Source of the DNA: Frigidibacter oleivorans
GTDB taxonomy: Bacteria; Pseudomonadota; Alphaproteobacteria; Rhodobacterales; Rhodobacteraceae
NCBI RefSeq assembly: GCF_003993775.1
Contig: NZ_RJRZ01000002.1
Coordinates: 394,683-458,682 of the forward strand
Length of the DNA stretch: 64,000 nt
Reading direction: 5' to 3'
Positions 7,983 through 17,141 of this stretch are shown in pieces. Below the pieces are notes generated by a model. That model was not told the DNA's origin. It saw nothing but the letters and a program-made list of their open reading frames with translations, and searched no databases. Both the position numbers and the translations under genes were made by a program. Every line of letters starts with the position of its first letter. The first letter of the stretch is position 1.

Positions 7983-9245
7983 ATGACCGACCAATCCAGC
8001 CGCCGGGTCCTGATCGTGGTCGAAAACCTTCCCGTGCCGCTGGACCGCCGCGTCTGGCTGGAGGCGACGACCCTGGTGGGCCGGGGCTATCATGTCTCGG
8101 TCATCTGCCCGACGGGGCGGGGCTGGGACGCGCCCTACGAATGCCTGGAAGGCGTGCATATCTACCGCTATCCCGAACCGCCCGAGGCGCATTCCGGCGC
8201 CAAGGCCTATGCGGTCGAATACGGCCTCGCGCTGTGGCACATGTTCCGGCTGGCGCGGAAGGTGCGCCGCGAACAGGGGTTCGACGTGATCCACGGCTGC
8301 AACCCGCCCGACCTGGTCTTCCTGCTGGCCTGGCGCTGGCGGCTGGCGGGGGTGCGCTATCTCTTCGACCATCACGACGTCTGCCCCGAACTGTTCGAGG
8401 CGAAGTTCGGCCGCAAGGGGCTGCTCTACCGGGTGATGCTGTGGTGGGAAAAGCTGACCTTCGCCACCGCCTCCGTCTCCATCGCCACCAACGAAAGTTT
8501 CCGCGCCATCGCCGAGGGCCGGGGCGGCATGGCGCCCGCGGATGTATTCGTCGTCCGATCCGCCCCGCGGATCGAGAAGTTCGAGCTGCGCCCCGCCGAC
8601 CCGGCACACCGGAAGGGCGCCGACATCCTGCTGGGCTACGTCGGCGTGATCGGCCAGCAGGAGGGTATGGACCTGCTGGTGGCGGCGGTGGACCATCTGG
8701 TGCGCAAGCTCGGCTATCCGTCAGTACATGTGGCGATCGTGGGCTTCGGCCCGCATCTGCCCGAGGTGCAGAAGGACGTGGCGGCGCGCGGGCTGGAGGC
8801 GCATTTCACCTTCACCGGGCCGCTCTACGGCGAAGACCTGCTGGCGGTGCTGAATTCCGCCGATATCGGCGTGTCGCCCGATCCGAAGAACCCGATGAAC
8901 GATATCTCCACCATGAACAAGGTCATGGAATACATGACGCTGGAAAAGCCGGTGGTGCAGTTCGACCTGACCGAGGGCCGCGCCTCGGCGGGGGAGGCCT
9001 CGCTCTATGCCCGGGCGAACGATCCCGAGGATTTCGCCCGCCAGATCGCGCGGCTGATCGACGATCCGGCGCTGCGGTCGCGGATGGGCAAGCTGGGGCG
9101 GGAACGGGTGCTGTCGCGGCTGAGCTGGGATCATTCGGTGCCGCATCTGCTGGCCGCCTATGACCGGGTCTTCGCCAGGGCCGGCAAGACCGCGCCGCTG
9201 CCGGCGCCGGCGGGTGGCGGCACGGCCGCCTCCACCGCCGGCTGA
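7983..9245 (+). CDS. Glycosyltransferase family 4 protein
   Basis: A 420-aa GT-B glycosyltransferase. It opens with the N-terminal Rossmann strand RRVLIVVENLPVPLDRRVWLEATTL, common in exopolysaccharide glycosyltransferases. The C-terminal donor domain has the GYVGVIGQQEGMDLLV loop and the E-rich motif NKVMEYMTLEKPVVQFDLTEG. An open frame extends to 7929, but the ATG at 7983 fits the domain start and has a purine-rich site upstream (GCAGGGG). It is the only non-initiating glycosyltransferase seen in the locus. It lies at the left border, convergent with the rhomboid gene. Sugar donor and acceptor are unknown; a rhamnosyl or hexosyl transfer in repeat-unit assembly is inferred. Confidence 0.88.
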   Translation: MTDQSSRRVLIVVENLPVPLDRRVWLEATTLVGRGYHVSVICPTGRGWDAPYECLEGVHIYRYPEPPEAHSGAKAYAVEYGLALWHMFRLARKVRREQGFDVIHGCNPPDLVFLLAWRWRLAGVRYLFDHHDVCPELFEAKFGRKGLLYRVMLWWEKLTFATASVSIATNESFRAIAEGRGGMAPADVFVVRSAPRIEKFELRPADPAHRKGADILLGYVGVIGQQEGMDLLVAAVDHLVRKLGYPSVHVAIVGFGPHLPEVQKDVAARGLEAHFTFTGPLYGEDLLAVLNSADIGVSPDPKNPMNDISTMNKVMEYMTLEKPVVQFDLTEGRASAGEASLYARANDPEDFARQIARLIDDPALRSRMGKLGRERVLSRLSWDHSVPHLLAAYDRVFARAGKTAPLPAPAGGGTAASTAG

Positions 9246-9902
9246 TCAGCCGCGCCGGGCCATCAGCCAGCCGGCCGCCAGCCCCGCCAGCGCACCGCCC
9301 AGATGGGTTTCCCAGGCGATGCGCCCGCCCAGCAGCAGCCACATCGCGGCGTTCAGCGCCACGAAGCCCGCCGCCGCGCCCGCCAGCCCGCGCAGCCACT
9401 GCCGGCCCGGCCGCCCCGCCAGCCGCGCCGCGACCAGCGCGGCGAGGAAGCCGAAGACGATGCCCGAGGCGCCGACCATCGGCGCCGCGCCCCGGTTCAG
9501 CGCCGCGAAGCCGAGCCCGCCCCCCAGCTGCGACAGCGCCCACAGCGTCAGGATCGCCCGCCGGCCGAAGCGCAGCGCGATCTCGGGCATCAGCAGCCGC
9601 AGCGTCACCACATTGCCCAGCAGATGCCCCGGCCCCGCATGCAGCAGCGCATAGGTGGCGAACATCGTCACCGGCTGGGCGGCGAAGTTCGGCTGCCAGC
9701 CGCCGCGGATCAGCCCCGACCAGAAGCCGCCATACTGATAGGCCATCGGCCGCCACCGGGCAGAACCGATCAGGCCGTGATCCGCCGCCGTCAGCAGCGC
9801 CTCGATCGCCACGCACAGCGCGCAAAGCAGCCACAGCGGCAGGGCCGCGGGCAGGCTGGCCGCCCCCGGCCCGTTCACGGCGCGGATCTTCATCGCTGAC
9901 AT
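9246..9902 (-). CDS. Rhomboid-family intramembrane serine protease, downstream of xrtD
   Basis: A 218-aa polytopic rhomboid. The catalytic serine motif GASG is at residues 144-147 (S146) and the catalytic histidine in WETHLGG at about H200. The oxyanion/structural HxxxN is H93 to N97 (HLLGNV). About six hydrophobic segments are visible. Start taken at MSAMKIRAV (9902); MKIRAV at 9893 is an alternative. It begins 25 bp after the xrtD stop and is very probably cotranscribed. Rhombosortases are rhomboid relatives that process GlyGly-CTERM proteins; whether this one acts in sorting, on the VPLPA substrate or independently is unknown. Confidence 0.88.
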   Translation of the reverse strand: MSAMKIRAVNGPGAASLPAALPLWLLCALCVAIEALLTAADHGLIGSARWRPMAYQYGGFWSGLIRGGWQPNFAAQPVTMFATYALLHAGPGHLLGNVVTLRLLMPEIALRFGRRAILTLWALSQLGGGLGFAALNRGAAPMVGASGIVFGFLAALVAARLAGRPGRQWLRGLAGAAAGFVALNAAMWLLLGGRIAWETHLGGALAGLAAGWLMARRG

Positions 9903-9927
9903 ATCCCGTCCGGACTCCGGTCGCGGA

Positions 9928-11538
9928 TCATTCCGGGATGAAGCGTGGCAGTCTTGGCAGGACCTGCGCAACCAGTTGCTGCAACCGCGCCTCGGCATCT
10001 GCCTCGGACTCGTCCCCCACGATCGGGGTGACGAAGCGGACCAGCGCGCCATCGGTGCGGCCGCGCACCAGCCCGTCGCGCACCACGGCCAGCTTCGCGG
10101 CATAGTCGTTGGTCATCCGCCGCCCGCGCTGTTCGAACCAGTACCAGACCAGTTGCCGGGACAGGCCCTTCTGGATCACCGCACGGTTCACCTGGAAGGT
10201 GCCCTGCACCGTGCCGGGGAACGAGCGGGTGACCTGTTCCAGCGAGAAAATCTCCCACCCGCCGACGGGCAGGCAGACCTCGGGCGAATGGATGCCCGCG
10301 CCCTCGGTCTGGTTCTCGTACCAGGCGGCGAAGAAGTTGACGGCGCCCGCCTGGCCGGGCGCGGCAAAGGTCATGTGGACATAGTCGGTGGCCGCCAGCA
10401 CCTGAACCACCTCGGGGTCCAGCGGCTCGTTGAAGCCGGACCAGTCGTCCAGCGCGCGGGGAAACAGCAGGAACTGGTCGCGCGACACCGGTTCGCGGGC
10501 GGGCGCCGGCGCGGCCAGCGTGACCGCCGTCACCGCCAGCGTCAGCAGCGCGGCGGCGGCCAGGGGGCGGGCCGGGCCGATGTTGCGCAGGCGCGCGATC
10601 TCGGCCGCGAAGCCCTGCGTGTCGAGGTCGATGGTCTGGGCCAGCGTCAGCGGGGTCCGGGTGGTGCGCTGCAGCATCGTGGCGGTCAGGAACAGGATCG
10701 CCACGCAGGTGCCGAAGATCACCCAGCCCTCGAAGAAATGCAGGAACCCCTCGGCCTGTTCGATGCCGTAGCGGTCGACCAGCACCCCGATGACCCCGAT
10801 GCGGAAGGCGTTCATGAACACGGTCAGCGGCGCGGCCATCAGCAAGAGCGTCGCCTTGTGCCACAGCGGGCCGCGATAGAGGATCGAGAACAGGTAGGAA
10901 AAACTCAGGATCGGGAACAGGTAGCGCAGGCCGGAACAGGCCTCGGCCACCTGCAGCTTGTAGATGCCGAGGTCGATCACGTTGCCTTCCAGATAGACCG
11001 GCACCCCGGCCAGCGCGATGAACCAGACGCCCAGTTCCGAGGAGACGAGCTGCAGGAAGATCGTCAGCTTCCAGTACAGGATCTGCGGCAGCGGCAGCAT
11101 GAAGATCAGGTGCAGCACCGGGGCCCAGTGCCGGCGGCCCGACCGCCAGCCGAAGCCGGTCAGCACCACGCCGCCGACCCACAGGATGAAGCCGTAGGTC
11201 ACGACATCCGGGATGCGCACCAGATTGCCGAGCACCGCCACCGTGAGCGCGGCCAGGATCAGCAGGATGCCGGGCAGGCGGCTGTCGCCGGGAACCGGCA
11301 TCCGGCCGGCCTGCCGGTCCCGCCGCAACTCGCGCAGGAACAGGTAGGTCGAGATGATCGGGATCAGCGGTCCGTGGCTGTATTCCGGCGTCGACCATGC
11401 CGCCGCCAGCGCGGCGAAACCCGGCCAGAACAGCGGCAGCGGCGCCGCCAGCAGCAGCACGAACCAGCCCGCCGCGACCGGGTCCACGCCCTGAAGCCGG
11501 GCGGCGGTCCTGCCTTCGGGCGGTGTGGTCATCGGCAT
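9928..11538 (-). CDS. xrtD: Exosortase D (VPLPA-CTERM-specific) with fused EpsI domain
   Basis: Multi-pass inner-membrane transpeptidase/protease that recognises a C-terminal VPLPA tripartite tail, cleaves it and hands the protein to the surface or polysaccharide matrix. The 536-aa protein has about eight membrane helices. The catalytic Cys is C201 ([14 protein letters not shown]), with Arg R246 ([11 protein letters not shown]) and His H267 ([11 protein letters not shown]). After about residue 330 an EpsI-type periplasmic domain follows ([27 protein letters not shown]). The exosortase-EpsI fusion is characteristic of XrtD. A matching VPLPA-CTERM substrate is encoded at 25977-26579. The M at residue 3 is an alternative start. 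Confidence 0.93.
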   Translation of the reverse strand: MPMTTPPEGRTAARLQGVDPVAAGWFVLLLAAPLPLFWPGFAALAAAWSTPEYSHGPLIPIISTYLFLRELRRDRQAGRMPVPGDSRLPGILLILAALTVAVLGNLVRIPDVVTYGFILWVGGVVLTGFGWRSGRRHWAPVLHLIFMLPLPQILYWKLTIFLQLVSSELGVWFIALAGVPVYLEGNVIDLGIYKLQVAEACSGLRYLFPILSFSYLFSILYRGPLWHKATLLLMAAPLTVFMNAFRIGVIGVLVDRYGIEQAEGFLHFFEGWVIFGTCVAILFLTATMLQRTTRTPLTLAQTIDLDTQGFAAEIARLRNIGPARPLAAAALLTLAVTAVTLAAPAPAREPVSRDQFLLFPRALDDWSGFNEPLDPEVVQVLAATDYVHMTFAAPGQAGAVNFFAAWYENQTEGAGIHSPEVCLPVGGWEIFSLEQVTRSFPGTVQGTFQVNRAVIQKGLSRQLVWYWFEQRGRRMTNDYAAKLAVVRDGLVRGRTDGALVRFVTPIVGDESEADAEARLQQLVAQVLPRLPRFIPE

Positions 11539-11639
11539 CCGTCAGCCTCCGGTCGTCGGGCGGACGGGCAGGGCGCGGGCCGCGCCTGACCGTCGCCGTT
11601 GCGTTCACGCCCGCCCGGACTGGGCCGGGCCGGGCCCGT

Positions 11640-12899
11640 TCAGGGCAGCAGCACGAAGCTGCGCTCCAGCGTCAGGAACACGCTGTCGGACCGGGCCGTG
11701 TCCTCGCCCTCCTCGTCGCGCATCCGGTGGCGGTAGCCCAGCGACAGGTCCCATGTCTGCGCCAGCGTCCGGCGATAGGCGGCGGACAGGGTGCCGTCCC
11801 GCGTCGTCTCGTCATCCCCGCCCTGCTCTTCCGACACGACATAGGACAGGTTCAGCGACAGCGCGCTCAGCGGCCCGATCTCGCGGCTGAGGCCCGCGCG
11901 CAGGCCGGTCAGCAGCGTTTCCTCGTCATCCTCGCCCGACCGCACGCTGCGGTTCAGGCCGAAATCGACACGCCCCAGCGGCATGTCGCGCCGCCAGTCG
12001 AAACGGCCGGTCAGCATGGTCTTGTCCGCGGCTTCGGAATGGGTGGCGCCGATGCGGAACCCGATCCGGCCGGCGGGCAGGTCGCGGTCGCGGCCGAATT
12101 CCAGCCGGGTGCGCAGGCCCTCGGGCGGATCGTCGAAGCCCAGCACCCCGGTCCACAGCCCGTCGGGGCGCTGCCGGTCCAGTTCGACATCGAGGCCGGG
12201 CGTTTCGCGGGCGTCCTCGTCCTCGGCCTTGTAGTGGGAATAGCGCAGGGTCACGCGCCCCTCGGTCGCGTGGTCGAAGGCATGGCGCAGCCGCGCGCTG
12301 ACCGTTTCGCGCCGGTAGGGATCGTTGGCGCCATCGTCGTCGGAATAGTCGACGTCGCGCAGGTTCGCCTCCAGCCCGAAGCCCACCGGCGTGCCGATGC
12401 CCCAGTCGATGCGCGCGCCCAGTTCCGCGTCCTCCCGCAGCCCGGTGCCGCGTTCGTCCTCGACGCCCAGCGGATCGTCGGGATCGGGCAGCAGCGAGGT
12501 GATGGGGATGCGGCGATAGCGCCCGGTGACCGACAGCGCGGCGGTCGCCGCCTCGCGCGAATAGCTGAAGAACAGTCGCGGATCGGTCAGACCGTTCACC
12601 GTGTCGTCGGCCTCGGGCCCGTCGTCGATGCGCACCAGCCCGCCCAGATCGAAGATCAGCTCGCTGGTGGGGGTCGCGCTGTGCCAGCGCAGGGACATCG
12701 AGGTCAGCGACTGGTCGGTGCGGCCGAGGCTGTCTGGGTCGAGCCCCAGATTCTCGGTGCTTTCCAGCCGCTCGGTCACGTTGAAGGTCAGGCGCGGCTG
12801 CACCTCGTCCTGCGCCGCGGCGGGCAGGGCGCCCGCCACCAGCACCAGCCCGGTCCGGACCAGCCCGCGCCAGACCGAGGCCCGCCCGATCATAGCCAT
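11640..12899 (-). CDS. Outer-membrane beta-barrel protein of the exosortase/EPS locus
   Basis: A protein of about 419 aa with a signal peptide (MAMIGRASVWRGLVRTGLVL, ending ALPAAAQ). The remainder is alternating amphipathic strands rich in paired acidic residues and Arg, as in outer-membrane barrels (for example SALSLNLSYVVSEEQ, WDLSLGYRHRMRD, SDSVFLTLERSFVLLP). It does not end in Phe but has a terminal hydrophobic strand. Proteins of this kind are common beside exosortase genes and are thought to help polysaccharide or protein export across the outer membrane. The longer frame begins with TTG at 12950; the ATG at 12899 gives a better signal peptide. It lies 101 bp upstream of xrtD in the same direction. 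Confidence 0.75.
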   Translation of the reverse strand: MAMIGRASVWRGLVRTGLVLVAGALPAAAQDEVQPRLTFNVTERLESTENLGLDPDSLGRTDQSLTSMSLRWHSATPTSELIFDLGGLVRIDDGPEADDTVNGLTDPRLFFSYSREAATAALSVTGRYRRIPITSLLPDPDDPLGVEDERGTGLREDAELGARIDWGIGTPVGFGLEANLRDVDYSDDDGANDPYRRETVSARLRHAFDHATEGRVTLRYSHYKAEDEDARETPGLDVELDRQRPDGLWTGVLGFDDPPEGLRTRLEFGRDRDLPAGRIGFRIGATHSEAADKTMLTGRFDWRRDMPLGRVDFGLNRSVRSGEDDEETLLTGLRAGLSREIGPLSALSLNLSYVVSEEQGGDDETTRDGTLSAAYRRTLAQTWDLSLGYRHRMRDEEGEDTARSDSVFLTLERSFVLLP

Positions 12900-13052
12900 T
12901 CCGGCGATCGCCTTCCGGTCATTCGCCCGCCCTTGGGATGCCTGCGCCAAGACCTGCCCTCTCCTCGCCGCTCGCCCCCGCCTTGTCGTCCGGTTCTTCG
13001 GCCATGTCCGGCGCGGGGGATGCCGCCCGGCAGTCCGGGTGCCGTCGCGGCC

Positions 13053-13658
13053 CTATTCGAAAAGGCCGCGTTGCGGGATGATGATGACGTCGCCTTCGGC
13101 CAGCACGGTGTTGCCCGCGGCGCTCTGCCCCTGTTCGATGGCGCGGTAGTTGATCAGGTAGACCTGTTCCGATCCGTCCGGCCCGATCCGGCGCAGCTGC
13201 AGCCGCTTGGTCGCCGCGAATTTCGAGAAGCCGCCCATCGCCGCCAGCGCCTGCAGCAGCGTCGTGCCGGGCTCCAGTTCCACCACGCCGGGCTTTGCCG
13301 CCTCGCCGAGGATGTAGACCTCGATCGTGGCGGGGGTCGTCGGCCCCGTCGCGGCGCGGCGTTCCGCCAGCCGGTCGAGCGAGACATAGACATTGGGCGC
13401 GGCGGCGAAGTTCGGGGCCAGCCGCCCGGCCAGGTCCGCCTGCACCTGATCGAGGCTGCGGCCCGCGGCGGGGACGCTGCCGGCCAGCGGCACGGTGATG
13501 CGGCCGTCGGGCGATACCAGCACGGTGCGGTTCAGGTCGCCATCCTCCAGAACCTCGATCCGCAGCACGTCGCCGGTGCCGATGCGGTAGCTGTCCTGCG
13601 CCAGGGCCGGCGTCGCCGCGACCAGCGCAGCGGTCAGCAGAACGGTCTTGAAGGTCAT
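13053..13658 (-). CDS. Polysaccharide biosynthesis/export protein (OPX, Wza/KpsD-like)
   Basis: A 201-aa periplasmic/outer-membrane export protein. It has a clear signal peptide (MTFKTVLLTAALVAATPALA) and no lipobox. A Poly_export domain follows (YRIGTGDVLRIEVLEDGDLNRTVLVSPDG), then an SLBB-like beta-grasp domain (EVYILGEAAKPGVVELEPGTTLLQALAAMGGFSKFA). The end GDVIIIPQRGLFE is typical of short OPX proteins of exosortase loci. It lacks the long C-terminal amphipathic helix of Wza, so the outer-membrane pore may be the neighbouring barrel protein. A good ribosome site (GAGGAGA) precedes the ATG. Confidence 0.9.
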   Translation of the reverse strand: MTFKTVLLTAALVAATPALAQDSYRIGTGDVLRIEVLEDGDLNRTVLVSPDGRITVPLAGSVPAAGRSLDQVQADLAGRLAPNFAAAPNVYVSLDRLAERRAATGPTTPATIEVYILGEAAKPGVVELEPGTTLLQALAAMGGFSKFAATKRLQLRRIGPDGSEQVYLINYRAIEQGQSAAGNTVLAEGDVIIIPQRGLFE

Positions 13659-13777
13659 CTGGTCATTCTCCTCAGGGCTTGCCCGCTAGGTCTGCTCGAA
13701 GCGCGCCTGTTCAAATTTTCTACCCGAATGCCGGTGGCTCACCAATCGAATTGACGCGGCGGCTCCGAATTTCCCTT

Positions 13778-13800
13778 CCGGCACAAGGCAAACGTGCCGG
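13778..13800 (-). terminator. Hairpin downstream of the TPR lipoprotein gene
   Basis: Inverted repeat CCGGCAC, 9-nt loop, GTGCCGG, 56 bp after the stop of the TPR lipoprotein gene. The minus-strand 3' flank is purine-rich (AAGGGAAATTCGG) without a T-run. It is a weak terminator or attenuator candidate between that gene and the OPX gene. The rest of the 197-bp gap is somewhat AT-rich and may carry a promoter for the OPX gene. Confidence 0.35.
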
Positions 13801-13855
13801 CCCTGCAACAGCGGGGCATCCGCGCCCGCCGCGCCTCTGTCCTCCCGGAGCGGCC

Positions 13856-16360
13856 TCAACCACCGCCGCTGTCCGCCGCCCCGCCCGGGGGGGCGGCCGG
13901 TGCCGCCAGCTGCGGTGCCGTTTCGCCCGCCTCGATCCGCGCCAGCAGGTCGCGTGCCGTCTGCATCTGCGGCAGCGGCGGATCGGTCGACAGTTCCAGC
14001 GCGCGCCGCAGCTTTGCCTCGGCCTCGTCGGTGCGGCCGGCCGCCGCCAGCGCCGCGCCCGCATGGAACTGCACCAGCGGGTCGTTCGCCAGCCGCTCGG
14101 CCGCGGGCAACAGCACCTCCAGCGCCGCGTCGCGGTTGCCGCGCCGGAACTCGATCCAGCCATAGGTGTCCTGGAAGGCCGGAACCTCCGACCCGCGCAG
14201 CCGCCGCGCGATGGCATAGCCGCGCTCGAGGCTTTCCGCATCGGTCCGGTGGGCGGTGATCAGGCTGGCGAGGTTGTTCGCGATCACGAGGTTGTTGCTC
14301 TGTTCGGCATAAAGCGCCTCGTAGATGGCGATGGCGCCGTCGATATCGCCCGAATTCTCCAGCTCACCCGCCCGGATCCAGCGCAGCGTCACCGAACCGG
14401 GCTGGCGTTCCAGCGCGGTCCGGACCAGCGCCGAGGCCTCGTCCCGGCGTCCCTGCCCGATCAGCAGCCCGTGCAGGATGCGTACCGGCGGTTCGGCCTC
14501 GGGCGCCTCGTCGATCAGGCGGCGCAGCGTCGCCTCGGCCCGCTCCGGCTCGCCGATCAGCGCGTCGAGGCTCGCCCCCAGCAGCCGCAGGCCGAAATCG
14601 CCGGGCCGCTCGGCCAGGATGCCGTCGAGATAGCTGCGCGCCTCGGCCGCTCGGCCGCTGCGCAGCTGGGTCTGCAGGATCAGCGCCACCGCGCTGTTGT
14701 CGGCATTGCCGCTGGCCACCAGCCCCTGCAGGAAGCCGATGCTTTCGTCGACCCGGTCCTGCCCGGTCAGCAGCGCCGCCTGCAGGCGCTGGGCCGCGGC
14801 GATGGCGGGCGGTGTGCCGATGTCGCGCAGTTGCGCCACGCCCTCGGCCACGCGGGTCCAGTCGCGGTTGGCCAGCCGCAGTTCGGCCAGCGCGGCGACC
14901 ACCGGCACGGCCTGCGGCGAGACCCGCACGGCATCCACCAGCACCGCCTCGGCGGCGGCACGGCGCCCGTCGCGCAGCAGGAACTGGGCATAGCGCAGCG
15001 ATTCCGCCGGAGCGCCGCCGGACAGGTCCACCGCCAGCGCCAGTCGCTCGCCCGCCAGTTCCGGGCTGCCGTCGCGTTCATGCGCCGCCGCCATCAGCGT
15101 CAGGATCTCGGGATCGTTCGGTTCCTGGCCAAGCGCGGTGCGCAGGTCGACGATGGCCGCGCCGGGATCGTCCTCGCCGATCAGCAGGCCCGCCCGCAGC
15201 TTCAGCGCGCCGACATGGGTGGGGTCTTCCTGCAGCACTTCCTCGATACGCGCGCGGCCGCCGACGCGGTTGCCCTCGGTGATCAGCATCCGCGCCAGCA
15301 TCACCCGCACGTTGCGGGTGCGGTCGCTCGCCCCCGCGTCCCGCAGCAGCGACTCGATGGTGGCGATGGCGCCCGCCCGGTCGCCCTCGTCGAAGGCGAG
15401 GCCCGCGCGCAGGGCGGCGTAGTAGGTGCCAAGGTCGCTGTCCGGGTTGGCCGCGGCCAGCCGCTGCAGCTCTGCCGCCGCGCCGTCGAGCCCTTGGGTT
15501 TCGCGCAGGAGCTGAACCACGGACATGTGGCGTTCGGGCGGCCCGTCATCGGGGCCGGCGAGCCGGCGCAGGAACCGTTCCGCCTCGGGCAACTGCCCCG
15601 AGGCGACATACCAGCGCACCAGCAGGCCCTGGATCTGCATGTTGTCGGGGTACAGCGCGTGCATCGCCTGCAGTTGCGCGCCGGTCTTCGCCGGGTCCCC
15701 CGACTGCGCCAGCAGCCGGTATTTCAGCATGTTCAGGTCGAAGGCATCGGGTTGCAGCGCCAGCGCCGCGTCGAGTTCCGGCAGCGCGCGCTGCGGGTCA
15801 GCGCCCTTCATCAGGTCGTCGATCAGGATGCGCCGCGCTACCGGCAGGTCCGGATCGGCATCCAGCAGGTCGCGGGCCGCCGCCGCGATGCGGGTCCGGG
15901 CGGTCACGTCGCGGATGCCGACGGCATTGCGATAGTCGACGGCCAGACGCAGCGCCTGCACCCGTGGCGCATCGGGATCCACCGTCGCCGCCGCCGCGCT
16001 GTGCCGCTCGACCTCGCGCCAGTCGCCGCGGGCCAGCGCCAGTTCCGCCAGCATCACCCGCACCTCCACGAGGTCGGGATACTGTTCGACCAGCAGAAGA
16101 TAGTGGCTGTAGGCCTCGTTCGTGTCGCCGCGCTTCAGCATCAGGTCGGCATAGGTGCGCCGCGCCTCGCGGTGCAGGCCGTCATACTTGAAGACGTTGC
16201 GCAGCTCGACGATGGCGCGATCCTCGTCGCCCTCCGCCAGCAGGGTCTGGGCCGAGGCGAAGTGGTTCGCCGCGCGGGTGGCCTTGTCCTGGCAGCCCGA
16301 CAGGCCGAAGGCCACCGCAACGAATGCCGCCGCGACAAGGATGCGGGTCGCATGGGTCAT
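13856..16360 (-). CDS. TPR-repeat lipoprotein of exosortase systems (PrsT-like)
   Basis: An 834-aa lipoprotein built almost entirely of tetratricopeptide-like helical repeats. The signal peptide ends in a lipobox (VAFGLSGCQDK; Cys at about residue 23), so the mature protein should be lipid-anchored. TPR units are readable throughout (for example AIVELRNVFKYDGLHREARRTY, and AEAKLRRALELSTDPPLPQ at the end). Large TPR proteins of this kind (PrsT) occur in PEP-CTERM/exosortase polysaccharide loci and probably scaffold the export machinery. The ORF could start at 16417, but the ATG at 16360 places the signal peptide correctly. It follows the sugar transferase gene by 40 bp, probably in one operon. 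Confidence 0.85.
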   Translation of the reverse strand: MTHATRILVAAAFVAVAFGLSGCQDKATRAANHFASAQTLLAEGDEDRAIVELRNVFKYDGLHREARRTYADLMLKRGDTNEAYSHYLLLVEQYPDLVEVRVMLAELALARGDWREVERHSAAAATVDPDAPRVQALRLAVDYRNAVGIRDVTARTRIAAAARDLLDADPDLPVARRILIDDLMKGADPQRALPELDAALALQPDAFDLNMLKYRLLAQSGDPAKTGAQLQAMHALYPDNMQIQGLLVRWYVASGQLPEAERFLRRLAGPDDGPPERHMSVVQLLRETQGLDGAAAELQRLAAANPDSDLGTYYAALRAGLAFDEGDRAGAIATIESLLRDAGASDRTRNVRVMLARMLITEGNRVGGRARIEEVLQEDPTHVGALKLRAGLLIGEDDPGAAIVDLRTALGQEPNDPEILTLMAAAHERDGSPELAGERLALAVDLSGGAPAESLRYAQFLLRDGRRAAAEAVLVDAVRVSPQAVPVVAALAELRLANRDWTRVAEGVAQLRDIGTPPAIAAAQRLQAALLTGQDRVDESIGFLQGLVASGNADNSAVALILQTQLRSGRAAEARSYLDGILAERPGDFGLRLLGASLDALIGEPERAEATLRRLIDEAPEAEPPVRILHGLLIGQGRRDEASALVRTALERQPGSVTLRWIRAGELENSGDIDGAIAIYEALYAEQSNNLVIANNLASLITAHRTDAESLERGYAIARRLRGSEVPAFQDTYGWIEFRRGNRDAALEVLLPAAERLANDPLVQFHAGAALAAAGRTDEAEAKLRRALELSTDPPLPQMQTARDLLARIEAGETAPQLAAPAAPPGGAADSGGG

Positions 16361-16400
16361 GGTCTGCCTTCCGTGATTGGTCTCTGGCCTTTGGCGCGCC

Positions 16401-17141
16401 TCAGCAGCCGGTGCCATTGACGACGACGCCGACGGTCGCGCCCAGCAGGCGAAGATCCGTCAGCAGCGACATCTCGGACAGGTAGGCCGCGTCATAATGG
16501 GCGCGCTCGGAAAAGCCGGAGGTATGGCGCGAGGTCACCTGCCAGGGGCCGGTGATGCCGGGGCGCAGGGCGTAATAGGCGGTGCCGGGATAAAGGTGCT
16601 GCTGGTCGGGCAGCATCGGTCTGGGGCCGACCAGGCTCATGTCGCCGGTCAGCACGTTCCACAGCTGCGGCAGCTCGTCGAGCGAGGTCTTGCGCAGGAA
16701 CCGGCCGAAGCGGGTGATGCGCGGGTCCTGACGCAGCTTCTGCGTGACGTCCCATTCCAGCCGGGCCGCCGGATCGGCCAGCAGATGCGCCTCGAGCCGC
16801 GCCTCGGCGTCATGGACCATGCTGCGCAGCTTCCACATCGTGTAGACGCGTCCCCCGCGTCCGACCCGCTTTTGCCGGAAGAAGGGGCCGTGGCCATCCA
16901 TCGCGACGCACAGCGCCAGCAGCAGGATCAGCGGCAGCGCGGCGGGCGCCATCAGGATCACGGCGGCGAGGTCGAACCAGCGCTTGAGCCCGCGGTCATA
17001 GAGGCCCCGGCGGTCCGCGCGATCGCCCGGTTCCGGCCGGGTGAACCCTTTCGACGCGGCTACCCCGCCGGCGACCTGGCGCGGAGGGTGGTCCCGCACG
17101 ATGGCCGCGGATTTCGAAATATCGTGACACTGCAATGTCAT
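16401..17141 (-). CDS. Undecaprenyl-phosphate sugar-1-phosphate transferase (initiating glycosyltransferase)
   Basis: A 246-aa bacterial sugar transferase of the ExoY/EpsL/WcaJ family. It loads the first sugar-1-phosphate onto undecaprenyl phosphate at the inner membrane and so starts repeat-unit synthesis. A membrane re-entrant helix ([23 protein letters not shown]) is followed by the conserved cytosolic blocks [43 protein letters not shown] and [11 protein letters not shown], then [10 protein letters not shown]. Only the single N-terminal helix is present, as in short ExoY-type enzymes. It heads the left-going arm of the locus, next to the 636-bp divergent control region. Donor sugar unknown (galactose or glucose are usual). 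Confidence 0.93.
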   Translation of the reverse strand: MTLQCHDISKSAAIVRDHPPRQVAGGVAASKGFTRPEPGDRADRRGLYDRGLKRWFDLAAVILMAPAALPLILLLALCVAMDGHGPFFRQKRVGRGGRVYTMWKLRSMVHDAEARLEAHLLADPAARLEWDVTQKLRQDPRITRFGRFLRKTSLDELPQLWNVLTGDMSLVGPRPMLPDQQHLYPGTAYYALRPGITGPWQVTSRHTSGFSERAHYDAAYLSEMSLLTDLRLLGATVGVVVNGTGC

